Below are positions 6,318 to 13,123 of a stretch of DNA of 40,612 bases, piece by piece. The translations under genes and the position numbers were made by a program. This DNA comes from a virus. Location: the IMG/VR virus record IMGVR_UViG_3300007760_000039, positions 1-40,612 of that record. One strand, 5' to 3'. The notes below the pieces were generated by a model. The model was given only the letters and a program-made list of their open reading frames with translations. It made no database searches and had not been told where the DNA came from. Numbering within the stretch: the first letter of the stretch is position 1; each line of letters opens with the position of its first letter.

Positions 6318-6728
6318 ATGAAGGAGCGCGAGGAGCGGCGGCGCTTGATGGCGGAGCCGGTGCTGCTGTGGGGGTCTCGGTACGAGGAGAGGCAGGATGC
6401 TGAGATCGACATTTTGGTGCGGTACACGGCGGGGTGGGATTTGCGAATCCTGCGCCCGGCAATGAGGAGGCTGATGGGCACGTGGGCCTATGGACGGGTG
6501 CCAGGGCCGAATACGGTGCATGAGCATTGCCGGTCGATTGTGGGAAAGCTGCGGGAGTGGGAGCGGCGGACGAAGCAGGCTGCTCAGCGTCATGCGGAGA
6601 CGCTGGAGCGAGCGGAGGCGGAGAGGATGCTGGAGGACCTGGAGTCGCAGAGACTGGCGCACAAGGGTTTTCTTGGCCCGGAGATCGACGTCATCATGCG
6701 AGGCGTCTTGAGCGAGAGGCTGGGTTAG
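6318..6728 (+). CDS. Helical hypothetical protein of the replication block
   Basis: 136 aa from the ATG at 6318, preceded by AGGGTGG; in-frame starts at 6282, 6297 and 6312 exist, so the exact start is uncertain. The protein is rich in Arg and Glu. Residues 20-70 hold a compact segment (DAEIDILVRYTAGWDLRILRPAMRRL) and the C-terminal half is a long charged helix (ERRTKQAAQRHAETLERAEAERML) likely to be a coiled coil. No family recognised. It follows the zinc protein with seven bases between, in the same rightward block. Confidence 0.55.
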   Translation: MKEREERRRLMAEPVLLWGSRYEERQDAEIDILVRYTAGWDLRILRPAMRRLMGTWAYGRVPGPNTVHEHCRSIVGKLREWERRTKQAAQRHAETLERAEAERMLEDLESQRLAHKGFLGPEIDVIMRGVLSERLG

Positions 6729-6730
6729 GG

Positions 6731-6910
6731 ATGGGGAAAGCCCCGCAGTGTGCGCTGTGCGGTAGGGAGCCTCGGGCTAGGAGCCATGCTTACTGCTTGC
6801 GCTGCAAGGCGATGCAGGCGGCGGAACACAGGGGGCGGCGTAGGAAGGCGCTCAGTCGCGCCCAGGAGCTTGCCAAGGAGCTAGCTAGGGTGCTCGCTGG
6901 TCTCGGCTGA
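6731..6910 (+). CDS. 59-aa zinc-ribbon protein
   Basis: From the ATG at 6731 (TTAGGG just upstream), two bases after the previous stop. CALCG and CLRCK give a C-x2-C ... C-x2-C zinc ribbon over residues 8-30, followed by a basic helix (EHRGRRRKALSRAQELAKEL). This layout suggests a small nucleic-acid-binding protein. Its last 30 bases overlap, tail to tail, the 3' end of the RuvC-like gene on the other strand, so this is a convergent junction without a separate terminator. Confidence 0.6.
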   Translation: MGKAPQCALCGREPRARSHAYCLRCKAMQAAEHRGRRRKALSRAQELAKELARVLAGLG

Positions 6911-7417
6911 TCGCGTCGCGTCGGTGCTCTCAGCGTCTCTGAGGCGGCATCGGGCTAGGTCGAAGGTCCAGAGTGCGTCCGCCATGTCGTCGTGACCCTT
7001 CTTCTGGTGGTCGAGTGGGACGCTGAGGCGTTTGACGGCCGCTTGGATCATCTGGACCTTGGTGGCATTGCCGGAGCCGGTCGCGTGCTGCTTGATGGCG
7101 GATGGTGAGAGGGGGAGGATCTGGTGGCTGCCCTCGGCGGCGAGTATGTGGATAACACTACGAAAGCCGCAATACAGGTGGGCTGCGCTGGAGCTTGACC
7201 AGCGGCGGACCTCTTCGTAGGCGATCACGACCGGGAGGCCCTTCTCGCTTTGAAGCGGGGAGAGTTGAGCGGAGATGTGTTCGCGCAGTTGGATGAAGCG
7301 AGGTCCGTGGTCGCCTGAGAGATTCCATCGTCCGTAGAGGGGGGGCGTGATGGATTGGACGGGGCCGAGCGCCCAGCCTGTGTGCGAGCCGAGATCGAGG
7401 GCAAGAAGGCAGGTCAT
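6881..7417 (-). CDS. RuvC-like Holliday-junction resolvase
   Basis: 178 aa from the ATG at 7417, with AGGAG seven bases upstream. RNase H-fold landmarks: LALDLGSHTGWA (D8), IAYEEV (E68/E69), the basic IKQHATGSGNATKVQMI helix (K120) and GHDDMADALW (D143, D144). These four acidic positions are the RuvC catalytic set. Phage versions resolve recombination and replication branches before packaging, and would work with the annealing protein at 4380. The start overlaps the stop of the PEP-CTERM-like gene (ATGA), placing it last in the long leftward operon. Confidence 0.85.
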   Translation of the reverse strand: MTCLLALDLGSHTGWALGPVQSITPPLYGRWNLSGDHGPRFIQLREHISAQLSPLQSEKGLPVVIAYEEVRRWSSSSAAHLYCGFRSVIHILAAEGSHQILPLSPSAIKQHATGSGNATKVQMIQAAVKRLSVPLDHQKKGHDDMADALWTFDLARCRLRDAESTDATRSAETSEHPS

Positions 7418-7752
7418 GTGGAGCTCCTGAGTCGGCGTCTGACGATGAGTGCGAGGAGAAGCAGCCCGGCGATGGGGCCGAAGGAGCCGGGCTCGGGGAC
7501 AAAAGTGGGGCTCGAGTAGTCTCGGGGCGCACTCCACTCTGAGTAGAGGGCGGAGGACGGGTCGAACCAGCGAGCTTGAAGGGTGTGCGTGCCGGGAGGG
7601 AGGCACAGGTGTGCGACCCACTCTCCGTTGTGGAGGCGTCGGAGCCCTGTTTGGGATTCCCCTGCCATGATGCCGTCTGCTCTGAGGTGGAGTTGCAGGT
7701 CTCTGGCAGTGATCTGGTCTTGATGCGCCAGGCGTATCTCACAAGTGGGCAT
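7414..7752 (-). CDS. Short protein ending in a PEP-CTERM-like sorting signal
   Basis: 112 aa from the ATG at 7752. Residues 40-80 (GEWVAHLCLPPGTHTLQARWFD) look like the end of a fibronectin-type/Ig beta domain. The C-terminus is a textbook PEP-CTERM tripartite tail: VPEP (85-88), a hydrophobic helix (FGPIAGLLLLALIV, 91-104) and a basic RRRLR end. PEP-CTERM proteins are processed by exosortase and exported in Gram-negative biofilm formers. An odd point is the lack of an N-terminal signal peptide, which genuine PEP-CTERM substrates have, so it may instead be tail-anchored in the inner membrane. It lies between a Cys-rich gene and the resolvase. Confidence 0.65.
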   Translation of the reverse strand: MPTCEIRLAHQDQITARDLQLHLRADGIMAGESQTGLRRLHNGEWVAHLCLPPGTHTLQARWFDPSSALYSEWSAPRDYSSPTFVPEPGSFGPIAGLLLLALIVRRRLRSST

Positions 7753-7792
7753 GATCGGCTTTCATGGTCGGACGCCACCCACCCACACACAC

Positions 7793-8017
7793 TCATGCCC
7801 CGTGGCACATGTCATGGGCGAGTCTGGTGCGCCCGCACTCTGAACAAGTCTGGGTCAGCGGGTCGAATCGGTGCTCGCAGTCGATGACGTAGTGGCTACC
7901 GTCGTCTCGCTTGAGGCACTCGAATACCCCGAGGTCACATCGCCCCGGACCGCCGCAGCGGTATCCGCACTCGCATCGACAGGGGGTGATGGCGACGGTT
8001 CGCATCTTCTGGGGCAC
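7793..8017 (-). CDS. Cys-rich zinc-finger protein
   Basis: 74 aa from a GTG at 8017 (GGAGAAG six bases upstream); an ATG at 8005 is an alternative with a weaker site. Cysteines are grouped as CRCECGYRC, then C at the GRCDLGVFEC segment, and C-S-E-C-G with flanking His near the C-terminus: enough ligands for two zinc sites. The GTG follows the stop of the upstream frame by one base (TGACGTG), so it is part of the operon. No family recognised. Confidence 0.6.
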   Translation of the reverse strand: MPQKMRTVAITPCRCECGYRCGGPGRCDLGVFECLKRDDGSHYVIDCEHRFDPLTQTCSECGRTRLAHDMCHGA

Positions 8018-8018
8018 G

Positions 8019-8213
8019 TCAGTCTTCTCCGTAGGGGTGCGGACGCGAGGCGATCATGTCGCCAATGCCAGCGCCGAAGCTGGCGTGGTCGGTGCGCGCC
8101 AACTCTCGCATCGCGTCGTCGTGGATGGTGATGGTGATGAGCGGCGCGTTGTCGTCGTTGGCGTCGCTGATGACGAAGTCGCCGCCGATCGTCCAGTGGC
8201 CGACGATGTCCTC
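8019..8213 (-). CDS. Conserved-looking open frame without a canonical start
   Basis: Between the genes at 8216 and 8017 a frame of about 64 codons runs from GAG at 8211-8213 to TGA at 8019-8021: EDIVGHWTIGGDFVISDAND, then an ITITIHDDAMRELARTDH region, ending PYGED. It reads like a small folded protein and exactly fills the gap, but the only ATG is internal (30 codons from the end) and no GTG, TTG or CTG occurs upstream in frame back into the preceding gene. Either a start codon has been lost or mis-called, a rare codon is used, or ribosomes enter by a -1 shift at the end of the preceding gene. The start given is the first codon after the upstream stop. Confidence 0.45.
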   Translation of the reverse strand, partial: EDIVGHWTIGGDFVISDANDDNAPLITITIHDDAMRELARTDHASFGAGIGDMIASRPHPYGED

Positions 8214-8215
8214 TG

Positions 8216-8641
8216 CTAGTAGAGGAGCAGCCCCGCTGCCTGTATGCCATCCGAGGCTGTGAGGTGAACGTACTCCGCATGTTCGATGTAAACGATGGCT
8301 CGGCTGCCCTTGCGTGGGGTGGGTGTGCTAGGAAGGTGTGCATACTCGGCAGGGAGGTACGAATAGAAGTCTGGATGGGTGTACGGATTGTAATGAAGGC
8401 GCTGTGTGTGTCGAGGTGGCTTGGAGGGGCGCGAAGTCCTGGGTAGTTCGGGAGTGACGCAGAAGGCGTGGACGTTTTTGCGCCTCTCCTTGATGACGCG
8501 AAGTCTTCCAGCTTCTGAGACTGTGAACGTCACGTCCTTGAGGAAGAGTTGCGGGGCTCGAAGTACGACTCGGCCGCGGTGCCTTACAGAGTATCCTCCT
8601 GTACGGAGGTTGCGGTAGGTGTAGTAGGCAGCGGAGGGCAT
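8216..8641 (-). CDS. Conserved phage hypothetical protein with KNVHAF motif
   Basis: 141 aa from the ATG at 8641, with GGGAG seven bases upstream, overlapping the end of the Gp88-like gene by 58 nt. The N-terminal half (NLRTGGYSVRHRGRVVLRAP, then VTFTVSEAGRLRVIKERRKNVHAF) has the VSEAGRxRVxxERRKNVHAF signature that I have seen in many unnamed small phage proteins. The second half is Pro/Tyr-rich and then IVYIEHAEYVHLTASDG, probably a beta sheet. Function unknown. Confidence 0.6.
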   Translation of the reverse strand: MPSAAYYTYRNLRTGGYSVRHRGRVVLRAPQLFLKDVTFTVSEAGRLRVIKERRKNVHAFCVTPELPRTSRPSKPPRHTQRLHYNPYTHPDFYSYLPAEYAHLPSTPTPRKGSRAIVYIEHAEYVHLTASDGIQAAGLLLY

Positions 8642-9519
8642 TGGAAGGCTCCCAAGGTCTGAGGGGTGGTGGGAAGTGCGGTGTCAGCGAGGTCTTGTTG
8701 GTGATAGGTCTGGCCCTTGAGGCGTAGTCCGACAATGTGACCCGGCGGGTCGAGAAACCGTGCGTCGTGGATGTCCCCGTCGAGGATGGGTATGCCGTTC
8801 CACGAGGAGGGGAGGGGGTCTCCTTTCGGTGTGTCAAATATGGCGGCTACGTTGGTGCCGGTGGCAATGAGCGCTGGGAGGCTGTGGCGACCTCGAGCGG
8901 GTGTGAGTTCGTTGTAGGAGTAGGTGAGGTGGTAGTTCTTGGGGCGGTTGGGTTTGGTGACCTTTTGAGGGTTCTTCGTGTAGTCGTAGATCTGGAGACC
9001 AGGGATGGCTTGGGCGAGGAGACGCCCTTCTCCTGTATCGGAGGTGCCGTCGGGTCGAACTGCGGGGAACAGTCCTAGGTCAAGGGCTCTGTGCTGGTGG
9101 TGGAGGGCTTCTGCGACTAGCAGTTCTCGCCAGAGGGAGCGTGCGCCCATGTAGAGGGCGGTCTTCCAGAGGCGTGCTCTCTCCGACGTGACAGTGCGCA
9201 TCCGGCCGGAGTGTTGGCCGAGGCAGAATTTGGAGCATAGGCCCGCGTATGGGCATAGGGTGTAGGGGGTATGAGGTTCGAAGGCTTCTCTGTGAGGAGC
9301 CATGTAGAGGACGGCAGTGAGTACGCCTGCGGTCGTGCTGGCCGCTGTCTTGGCGCTTTGTCCGAGAAGATTGATTGTGTTGGGGGGCAGCGCGTCGAGG
9401 GCGGAGGCGATGATTCCTTTGCGGCGTGCCTTTCGGATGATGGATGGCCAGTGTACGCGGATCTCGGCGGTAATGGCCGCGCGGGTTCGGGTTGTGGTCG
9501 AGCTCTTGTGGAGGGTCAT
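8584..9519 (-). CDS. Gp88-like phage protein (DUF7227 type)
   Basis: 311 aa from the ATG at 9519, overlapping the upstream stop (ATGA). It contains the family signature TLCPYAGLCSKFCLGQHSGRM (C-x5-C-x3-C), a helical R-A-R-L-W-K-T segment, LFPAVRPDGTSD, LQIYDYTKNP, KNYHLTYSYNE and WNGIPILDGDIHDARFLDP. These blocks, in this order, are shared with the mycobacteriophage 'gene product 88' domain. The biochemical role of the family is not known to me; the conserved Cys cluster suggests metal binding. It lies in the middle of the leftward operon. Confidence 0.75.
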   Translation of the reverse strand: MTLHKSSTTTRTRAAITAEIRVHWPSIIRKARRKGIIASALDALPPNTINLLGQSAKTAASTTAGVLTAVLYMAPHREAFEPHTPYTLCPYAGLCSKFCLGQHSGRMRTVTSERARLWKTALYMGARSLWRELLVAEALHHQHRALDLGLFPAVRPDGTSDTGEGRLLAQAIPGLQIYDYTKNPQKVTKPNRPKNYHLTYSYNELTPARGRHSLPALIATGTNVAAIFDTPKGDPLPSSWNGIPILDGDIHDARFLDPPGHIVGLRLKGQTYHQQDLADTALPTTPQTLGAFQCPPLPTTPTATSVQEDTL

Positions 9520-9737
9520 TGGGAGTTGAGTGCTTTCTCACGACAGCCGCATTCGGCCACATTTTCCCTCGTACCGCCTCGCGTAACGTCACGTGCGGCA
9601 GCCAATAGCCTGCGGATGTTCGGATGGTCGAAGTTACGCACAGCAGCGTTGCGGAGGATCCACTTGGCGTCATTTCGACGGCGCACAGGCAGATCCATGC
9701 CATCGGTGAGGGCGATCATCTCGTCCAGCTTGCTCAT
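9516..9737 (-). CDS. Small basic hypothetical protein
   Basis: 73 aa from the ATG at 9737 (GTGGAG eight bases upstream). Sequence features: an acidic N-terminus (MSKLDEMIALTDGMD), a basic helical centre (RRRNDAKWILRNAAVRNFDHPNIRRLLAAARDV), and two Cys near the end. Starts and stops overlap both neighbours by ATGA, so it is firmly in the operon. No family recognised. Confidence 0.55.
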   Translation of the reverse strand: MSKLDEMIALTDGMDLPVRRRNDAKWILRNAAVRNFDHPNIRRLLAAARDVTRGGTRENVAECGCREKALNSQ

Positions 9738-10024
9738 ACCGTGGTCTCCACGAAGTCGTGATCGCTGATTTCGTCGTGCAACTCTTCCGCGTCGCCGCAA
9801 AGGCCGCACCGGGGCCAGAGGGTGTCCCAGTCCTCGTGGGTGTGACCTGTGAGGATGAACTCTCTCTCCGAGTCGCTCAGTTCAGGGAAGTAGTCTTGGA
9901 TATGCGGTGTACCAGGCGCTCGGTTCCACTTGAACCACTGGTCGATCTTCTCCTGAGTCGTGGGTAGCTCGAGGAGGGTGCCCTTGCGGGTAAGCGGGGA
10001 GACTCGGTAAACCTTGACGGACAT
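9734..10024 (-). CDS. Hypothetical protein with C-x2-C knuckle
   Basis: 96 aa from the ATG at 10024, with GGAG eight bases upstream. The middle carries ELSDSEREFILTGHTHEDWD, a motif of the type S-x2-E/D-R-E-F-I/L-x-T-G that recurs in small phage proteins, and a CGLCG knuckle precedes an acidic tail (EELHDEISDHDFVE). The stop overlaps the next start (ATGA). Role unknown. Confidence 0.55.
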   Translation of the reverse strand: MSVKVYRVSPLTRKGTLLELPTTQEKIDQWFKWNRAPGTPHIQDYFPELSDSEREFILTGHTHEDWDTLWPRCGLCGDAEELHDEISDHDFVETTV

Positions 10025-10045
10025 CGTGGCTCTCCTTGGGTGGGG

Positions 10046-10357
10046 TTATGAGGGTTTGCTAGACGGGATCACCCGGTATTCCCAGGTGCCTCCCTTGCCG
10101 CGGCGACGGCGTTCCACTGTGTGTCCTCCGAAGCGGGGCTTGCGGAAGTCGCGGAGTCGAGCGCTCACGCTAGCCTCAGGGCAGCCGCTGGCGTGTGCGA
10201 GCTCGAACAGTGTGCGCCAGTGTCCGTCGCTCATGACTCGCCAGACCTTGGCGTGTTGGCCTTTGAGTCTGTGGGCGTCGAGATGAGGGTCGTAGGTGTC
10301 GCCGTCGAAGCGCAGTATCTCAACAAGGGCTCCGAACAGGTCTCGTTGGTCGTTCAT
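10046..10357 (-). CDS. Winged-helix protein downstream of the methylase
   Basis: 103 aa from the ATG at 10357, which overlaps the methylase stop (ATGA). Residues 33-85 form a typical winged helix: KVWRVMSDGHWRTLFELA, SGCPEASVSARLRDFRK (recognition helix with S-V-S-A-R-L-R-D-L/F) and a basic wing (VERRRRGKGGTWEYRV). Such small phage proteins are often encoded beside replication or modification genes and probably bind DNA. Coupling to the methylase suggests shared timing rather than proven shared function. Confidence 0.65.
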   Translation of the reverse strand: MNDQRDLFGALVEILRFDGDTYDPHLDAHRLKGQHAKVWRVMSDGHWRTLFELAHASGCPEASVSARLRDFRKPRFGGHTVERRRRGKGGTWEYRVIPSSKPS

Positions 10358-11745
10358 TCGAATAACTCCCCTTGGACCTTGTTGGCGGGGATGATGTCGA
10401 GATTGGGCGCATGTCTGCCGATGGCTGCGCCGACTAAGGCTGCAGCCTGCATCGGGCTGACGCTGTTGCCGCAAAGGCGGATCTGTTCTGTTTGGGTGAA
10501 GCGGTTGCCGTAGAGATCGCGGTCGATGATGTAGTTGGAAGGGAAGCCTTGCGCAGCGTACAGTTCGTGAGGCTTGAGCATTCGCATGCCGATGTCGTGT
10601 ACGGCATATTGAGCCCCCTTGATCGTGACGAGACCGAAGCGGGCCTTGGTAGTCACAGTGTGAAGAGGTGAGGAGAGGGGCTGGTGTTGTCCCCCGGCGC
10701 TGTAGTACTTCGTAAGGAAGGCGGCGACGAGGGAATGATGGTCCTTGGCCGTTACTGTTCCAAGCGGTCTTCTGACCTCATGTCCAACGACGCCGCCGTA
10801 ATGCTTGGCGATGAAGGCTGCGACGAGGGCGTGTTTGCTCCCGCCTGCGACAACTGTTCCGAGTGGCTTTTGCAGTCCGGGGACTCGAGGAGTCTGGCCT
10901 GGACGTTCCCCGTAGCCAGTCTGTATGAGTGTAGGAATGGCTTGTTGCTCGCCTATGGAGCAGATGAAGGGGTTGTCTGTAGTGAAGACGTAGCGACGCA
11001 TGCCTTCGGCAATACGCGCCATCGTCTTCTCGGCGAGTGGCTTGGAGCGGGAGAATATCGATGGGGTGGGTAGGCTCCAGTCGATGATCTCGGAGGATGT
11101 GCGCCAGGGTCGGTTAGTGGAGCTGCCGTGAGTGGGTGCTGGCCAGACCAGGGGGTGGCCGTCACGGCGGGCCAGCATGAAGAGGCGCTTCCGTGTGGTG
11201 GGGGCTCCGTAGTCGGCTGCGGTGAGAACGCGGATTTCGAGGGTGTAACCGAGAGAGCGGAGCTGGGCGCACCATTCCCGAAAGGTCTCGCCAGTACGCT
11301 CGGGGATGGGGAGGTTATCCGTGTCCAGGGGTCCCCATTTCTGGATCTCTTCGACGTTCTCGACGGCGATGATTTCGGGGCGGACGGAGGCTGCCCAGCG
11401 GGTGACGACCCACATGAGGTCGCGGATTTTCTGGTCTCTGGGCTTACCGCCTTTGGCTCTTGAGAAGTTGGTGCAGTCGGGGGAGAACCAGGCGAGGCCG
11501 ACAGGCTTGGAGCCGCAGACTGCGCGGGGGTCAATTGAGAGGATATCGTTCCTCAGGTGGCGCGTGCCGGGATGATTGGCCTTGTGCATTTCGATGGCCG
11601 CTTCGTCGTGGTTGATCGCGATGTCGCAGGGTCGGCCGATGGCGGCTTCGATTCCTGTGGAAGCGCCGCCGCCGCCTGCGAAATTGTCTACGACGAGTTT
11701 GCCCGGCATGGCGAACTCGATCTGTATTTGGGGACTACGCGTCAT
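10354..11745 (-). CDS. C5 cytosine DNA methyltransferase (SPDC subtype)
   Basis: 463 aa from the ATG at 11745 (GAGGA five bases upstream). Motif I FAGGGGAS (22-29) binds AdoMet, motif IV is SPDCTNFSRAKGG with catalytic C91, motif VI is ENVEEI (129-134), and the C-terminal CGNSVSP (about 425-431) is motif IX/X. The usual PC dipeptide of motif IV is replaced by DC, a variant I associate with a phage-rich branch of the family. A variable target-recognition region lies between about 200 and 400, including a repeated G-G-V-V / S-A-G-G pattern with A-F-x-x-K-Y/H. It would methylate phage DNA against host restriction. It overlaps the DUF2800 gene by 11 nt. Confidence 0.9.
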   Translation of the reverse strand: MTRSPQIQIEFAMPGKLVVDNFAGGGGASTGIEAAIGRPCDIAINHDEAAIEMHKANHPGTRHLRNDILSIDPRAVCGSKPVGLAWFSPDCTNFSRAKGGKPRDQKIRDLMWVVTRWAASVRPEIIAVENVEEIQKWGPLDTDNLPIPERTGETFREWCAQLRSLGYTLEIRVLTAADYGAPTTRKRLFMLARRDGHPLVWPAPTHGSSTNRPWRTSSEIIDWSLPTPSIFSRSKPLAEKTMARIAEGMRRYVFTTDNPFICSIGEQQAIPTLIQTGYGERPGQTPRVPGLQKPLGTVVAGGSKHALVAAFIAKHYGGVVGHEVRRPLGTVTAKDHHSLVAAFLTKYYSAGGQHQPLSSPLHTVTTKARFGLVTIKGAQYAVHDIGMRMLKPHELYAAQGFPSNYIIDRDLYGNRFTQTEQIRLCGNSVSPMQAAALVGAAIGRHAPNLDIIPANKVQGELFE

Positions 11746-13018
11746 CTGAATCCTCGGCGGCAGTGGATATGGGGACGATCTTGCGGCGGCCTTCGGAGCG
11801 GGTGACTGCTTCGTCGGAGACTCGGACGAGCTTGAGGGACTCGCCGCTCTTGGTCCTTGCTGCCTTCTCCATCTGTGGAACAGATTTGAGGGTCGGCTGC
11901 GTCATAGATTCGGTTTCGCTGAGATCCCATTGCTGTGCGTAGGCAAGGGCGTGTTCTTCGCTCTTCCATTTCCGGTCGCCGGGCTTGCCATCGCGGATGG
12001 TGAATGTGTGGAGCAGTGAATCGCCTGCGGGCACTGTGTCTTCGAGCATCATGTGGTCAGTGTGCTGCTTGACTCGCTTGATCCAGAGTTCGAGGAAGGG
12101 TACGAGGCGGCGACGATCGCCCCAGTCAGTGAGTTTTGAGGGCATGGGCCAAAGTTCCTGTTCTGTGCTGTTGATGATCTCGTCGGAGAGGTCGGTCACT
12201 GCAGAGGCGACGTGCGTCTCGGAGTAGGCGGGGCAGAGAGATACTGCGGGGCACCAGCGACATTGGTTATGCGGGTCGGGGTTGAAGGAGAGGTTTTCTC
12301 CTCGTTCTGTGTCGAGGATTGTTTGGGTGACCTGCTCGGAGTACTCAAGGAGATATTCTGTGGTTAGTTCGATGTGGTCGTCGATATCGCGGGCGGGCTG
12401 GATGATGCCTGCGTTGACGGATGTGATGGAGGTGAGGCCCGCGAGTTCTGTACGCAGGTTGAGGTACGCGGCAGCTGCGTAGATGTAGAGTTGGCTGTTG
12501 CCTGCGGCGTAGACGGGTTGGCCCTTGCCTGCCTTGAGGTCACGCACGTAGAGGATTTGGGCATTGGGGTCAAAGGAGATGAAGTCGCTCGTGCCGTAGC
12601 AGTAGGTGTGCAGCGTGACCCTTTGCTCGCAGTAGTAATCGAGGCCAGGGAGTGCGCGGAGCGCTTCTATGTAGGTGCGGACGATATCGGCGAGATCCTC
12701 GTCGATGGGTATGTCGGTCGTAGGGCATACGTAATCGGTGAGATTCCAGAGCGAGAGGTCGCCTGCGAGTACGGCCTCCGCGGCGGAGTGTGCAGCTGTG
12801 CCCCGTGCCGCTTCGAGGCTGGGCGGGGGGTCGGGTGGAAGGGTAGAAGTGGGAAGAGCGAAGGGGAGCCCGGTGGCCTGGTCGATGCGGAAGAGGGACA
12901 GCTGGCGCTCAACGGGGTCAGTCTGTCGGAGTGCTTCGATAAAAGGTGTGGAGGCGGTGCAATTCATCCAGCGTACGGAGGCGGAGGGTGCGTACTTGGC
13001 GCGGTGATCTGTGGGCAT
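11735..13018 (-). CDS. DUF2800 / Cas4-RecB-like PD-(D/E)XK nuclease
   Basis: 427 aa from the ATG at 13018 (GGAG eight bases upstream). N-terminal SASVRWMNCTAS and GTAAHSAAE (E81) are standard DUF2800 blocks. The nuclease core is visible as YGTSDFISFD (D145), VRDLKAGKG (D160-x-K162) and QLYIYA. CRWCPAVSLC (C252, C255, C261), with an upstream Cys, resembles the iron-sulfur site of Cas4/AddB nucleases. These proteins are common in phage recombination modules and probably resect DNA ends to feed the annealing protein. A long hairpin precedes the gene. Confidence 0.85.
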   Translation of the reverse strand: MPTDHRAKYAPSASVRWMNCTASTPFIEALRQTDPVERQLSLFRIDQATGLPFALPTSTLPPDPPPSLEAARGTAAHSAAEAVLAGDLSLWNLTDYVCPTTDIPIDEDLADIVRTYIEALRALPGLDYYCEQRVTLHTYCYGTSDFISFDPNAQILYVRDLKAGKGQPVYAAGNSQLYIYAAAAYLNLRTELAGLTSITSVNAGIIQPARDIDDHIELTTEYLLEYSEQVTQTILDTERGENLSFNPDPHNQCRWCPAVSLCPAYSETHVASAVTDLSDEIINSTEQELWPMPSKLTDWGDRRRLVPFLELWIKRVKQHTDHMMLEDTVPAGDSLLHTFTIRDGKPGDRKWKSEEHALAYAQQWDLSETESMTQPTLKSVPQMEKAARTKSGESLKLVRVSDEAVTRSEGRRKIVPISTAAEDSDDA

Positions 13019-13034
13019 GGCGGTAGCTCCGCAA

Positions 13035-13086
13035 GGGGTGGGTAACTAGCACCGCCCGGCGCAGCGCGGTGATAGTTACCCACCCC
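13035..13086. promoter_or_regulatory. Long hairpin before the DUF2800 gene
   Basis: An inverted repeat with 21-nt arms (13035-13055 and 13066-13086, one mismatch) and a 10-nt loop. The outer stem is GGGGTGGGTAACTA. On the transcribed (-) strand the loop ends in CCGG and there is no U-tract, so this is not a simple intrinsic terminator. It lies between the DUF932 stop and the ribosome site of the next gene. Confidence 0.8.
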
Positions 13087-13123
13087 GGTGATGGTGGTGT
13101 GCCTCGAGAGCCGAGGGAGGGGG

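Noticed and set aside
7855-8343. A 162-codon leftward frame
   Set aside because: Arg/His repeats (RRLRHQRRQRRQR) and overlap with three better frames show it is out of phase.
12374-13045. A 223-codon rightward frame opposite the DUF2800 gene
   Set aside because: Antisense shadow of a clear nuclease-family gene, with Gly/Val/Glu-biased composition and no family features.
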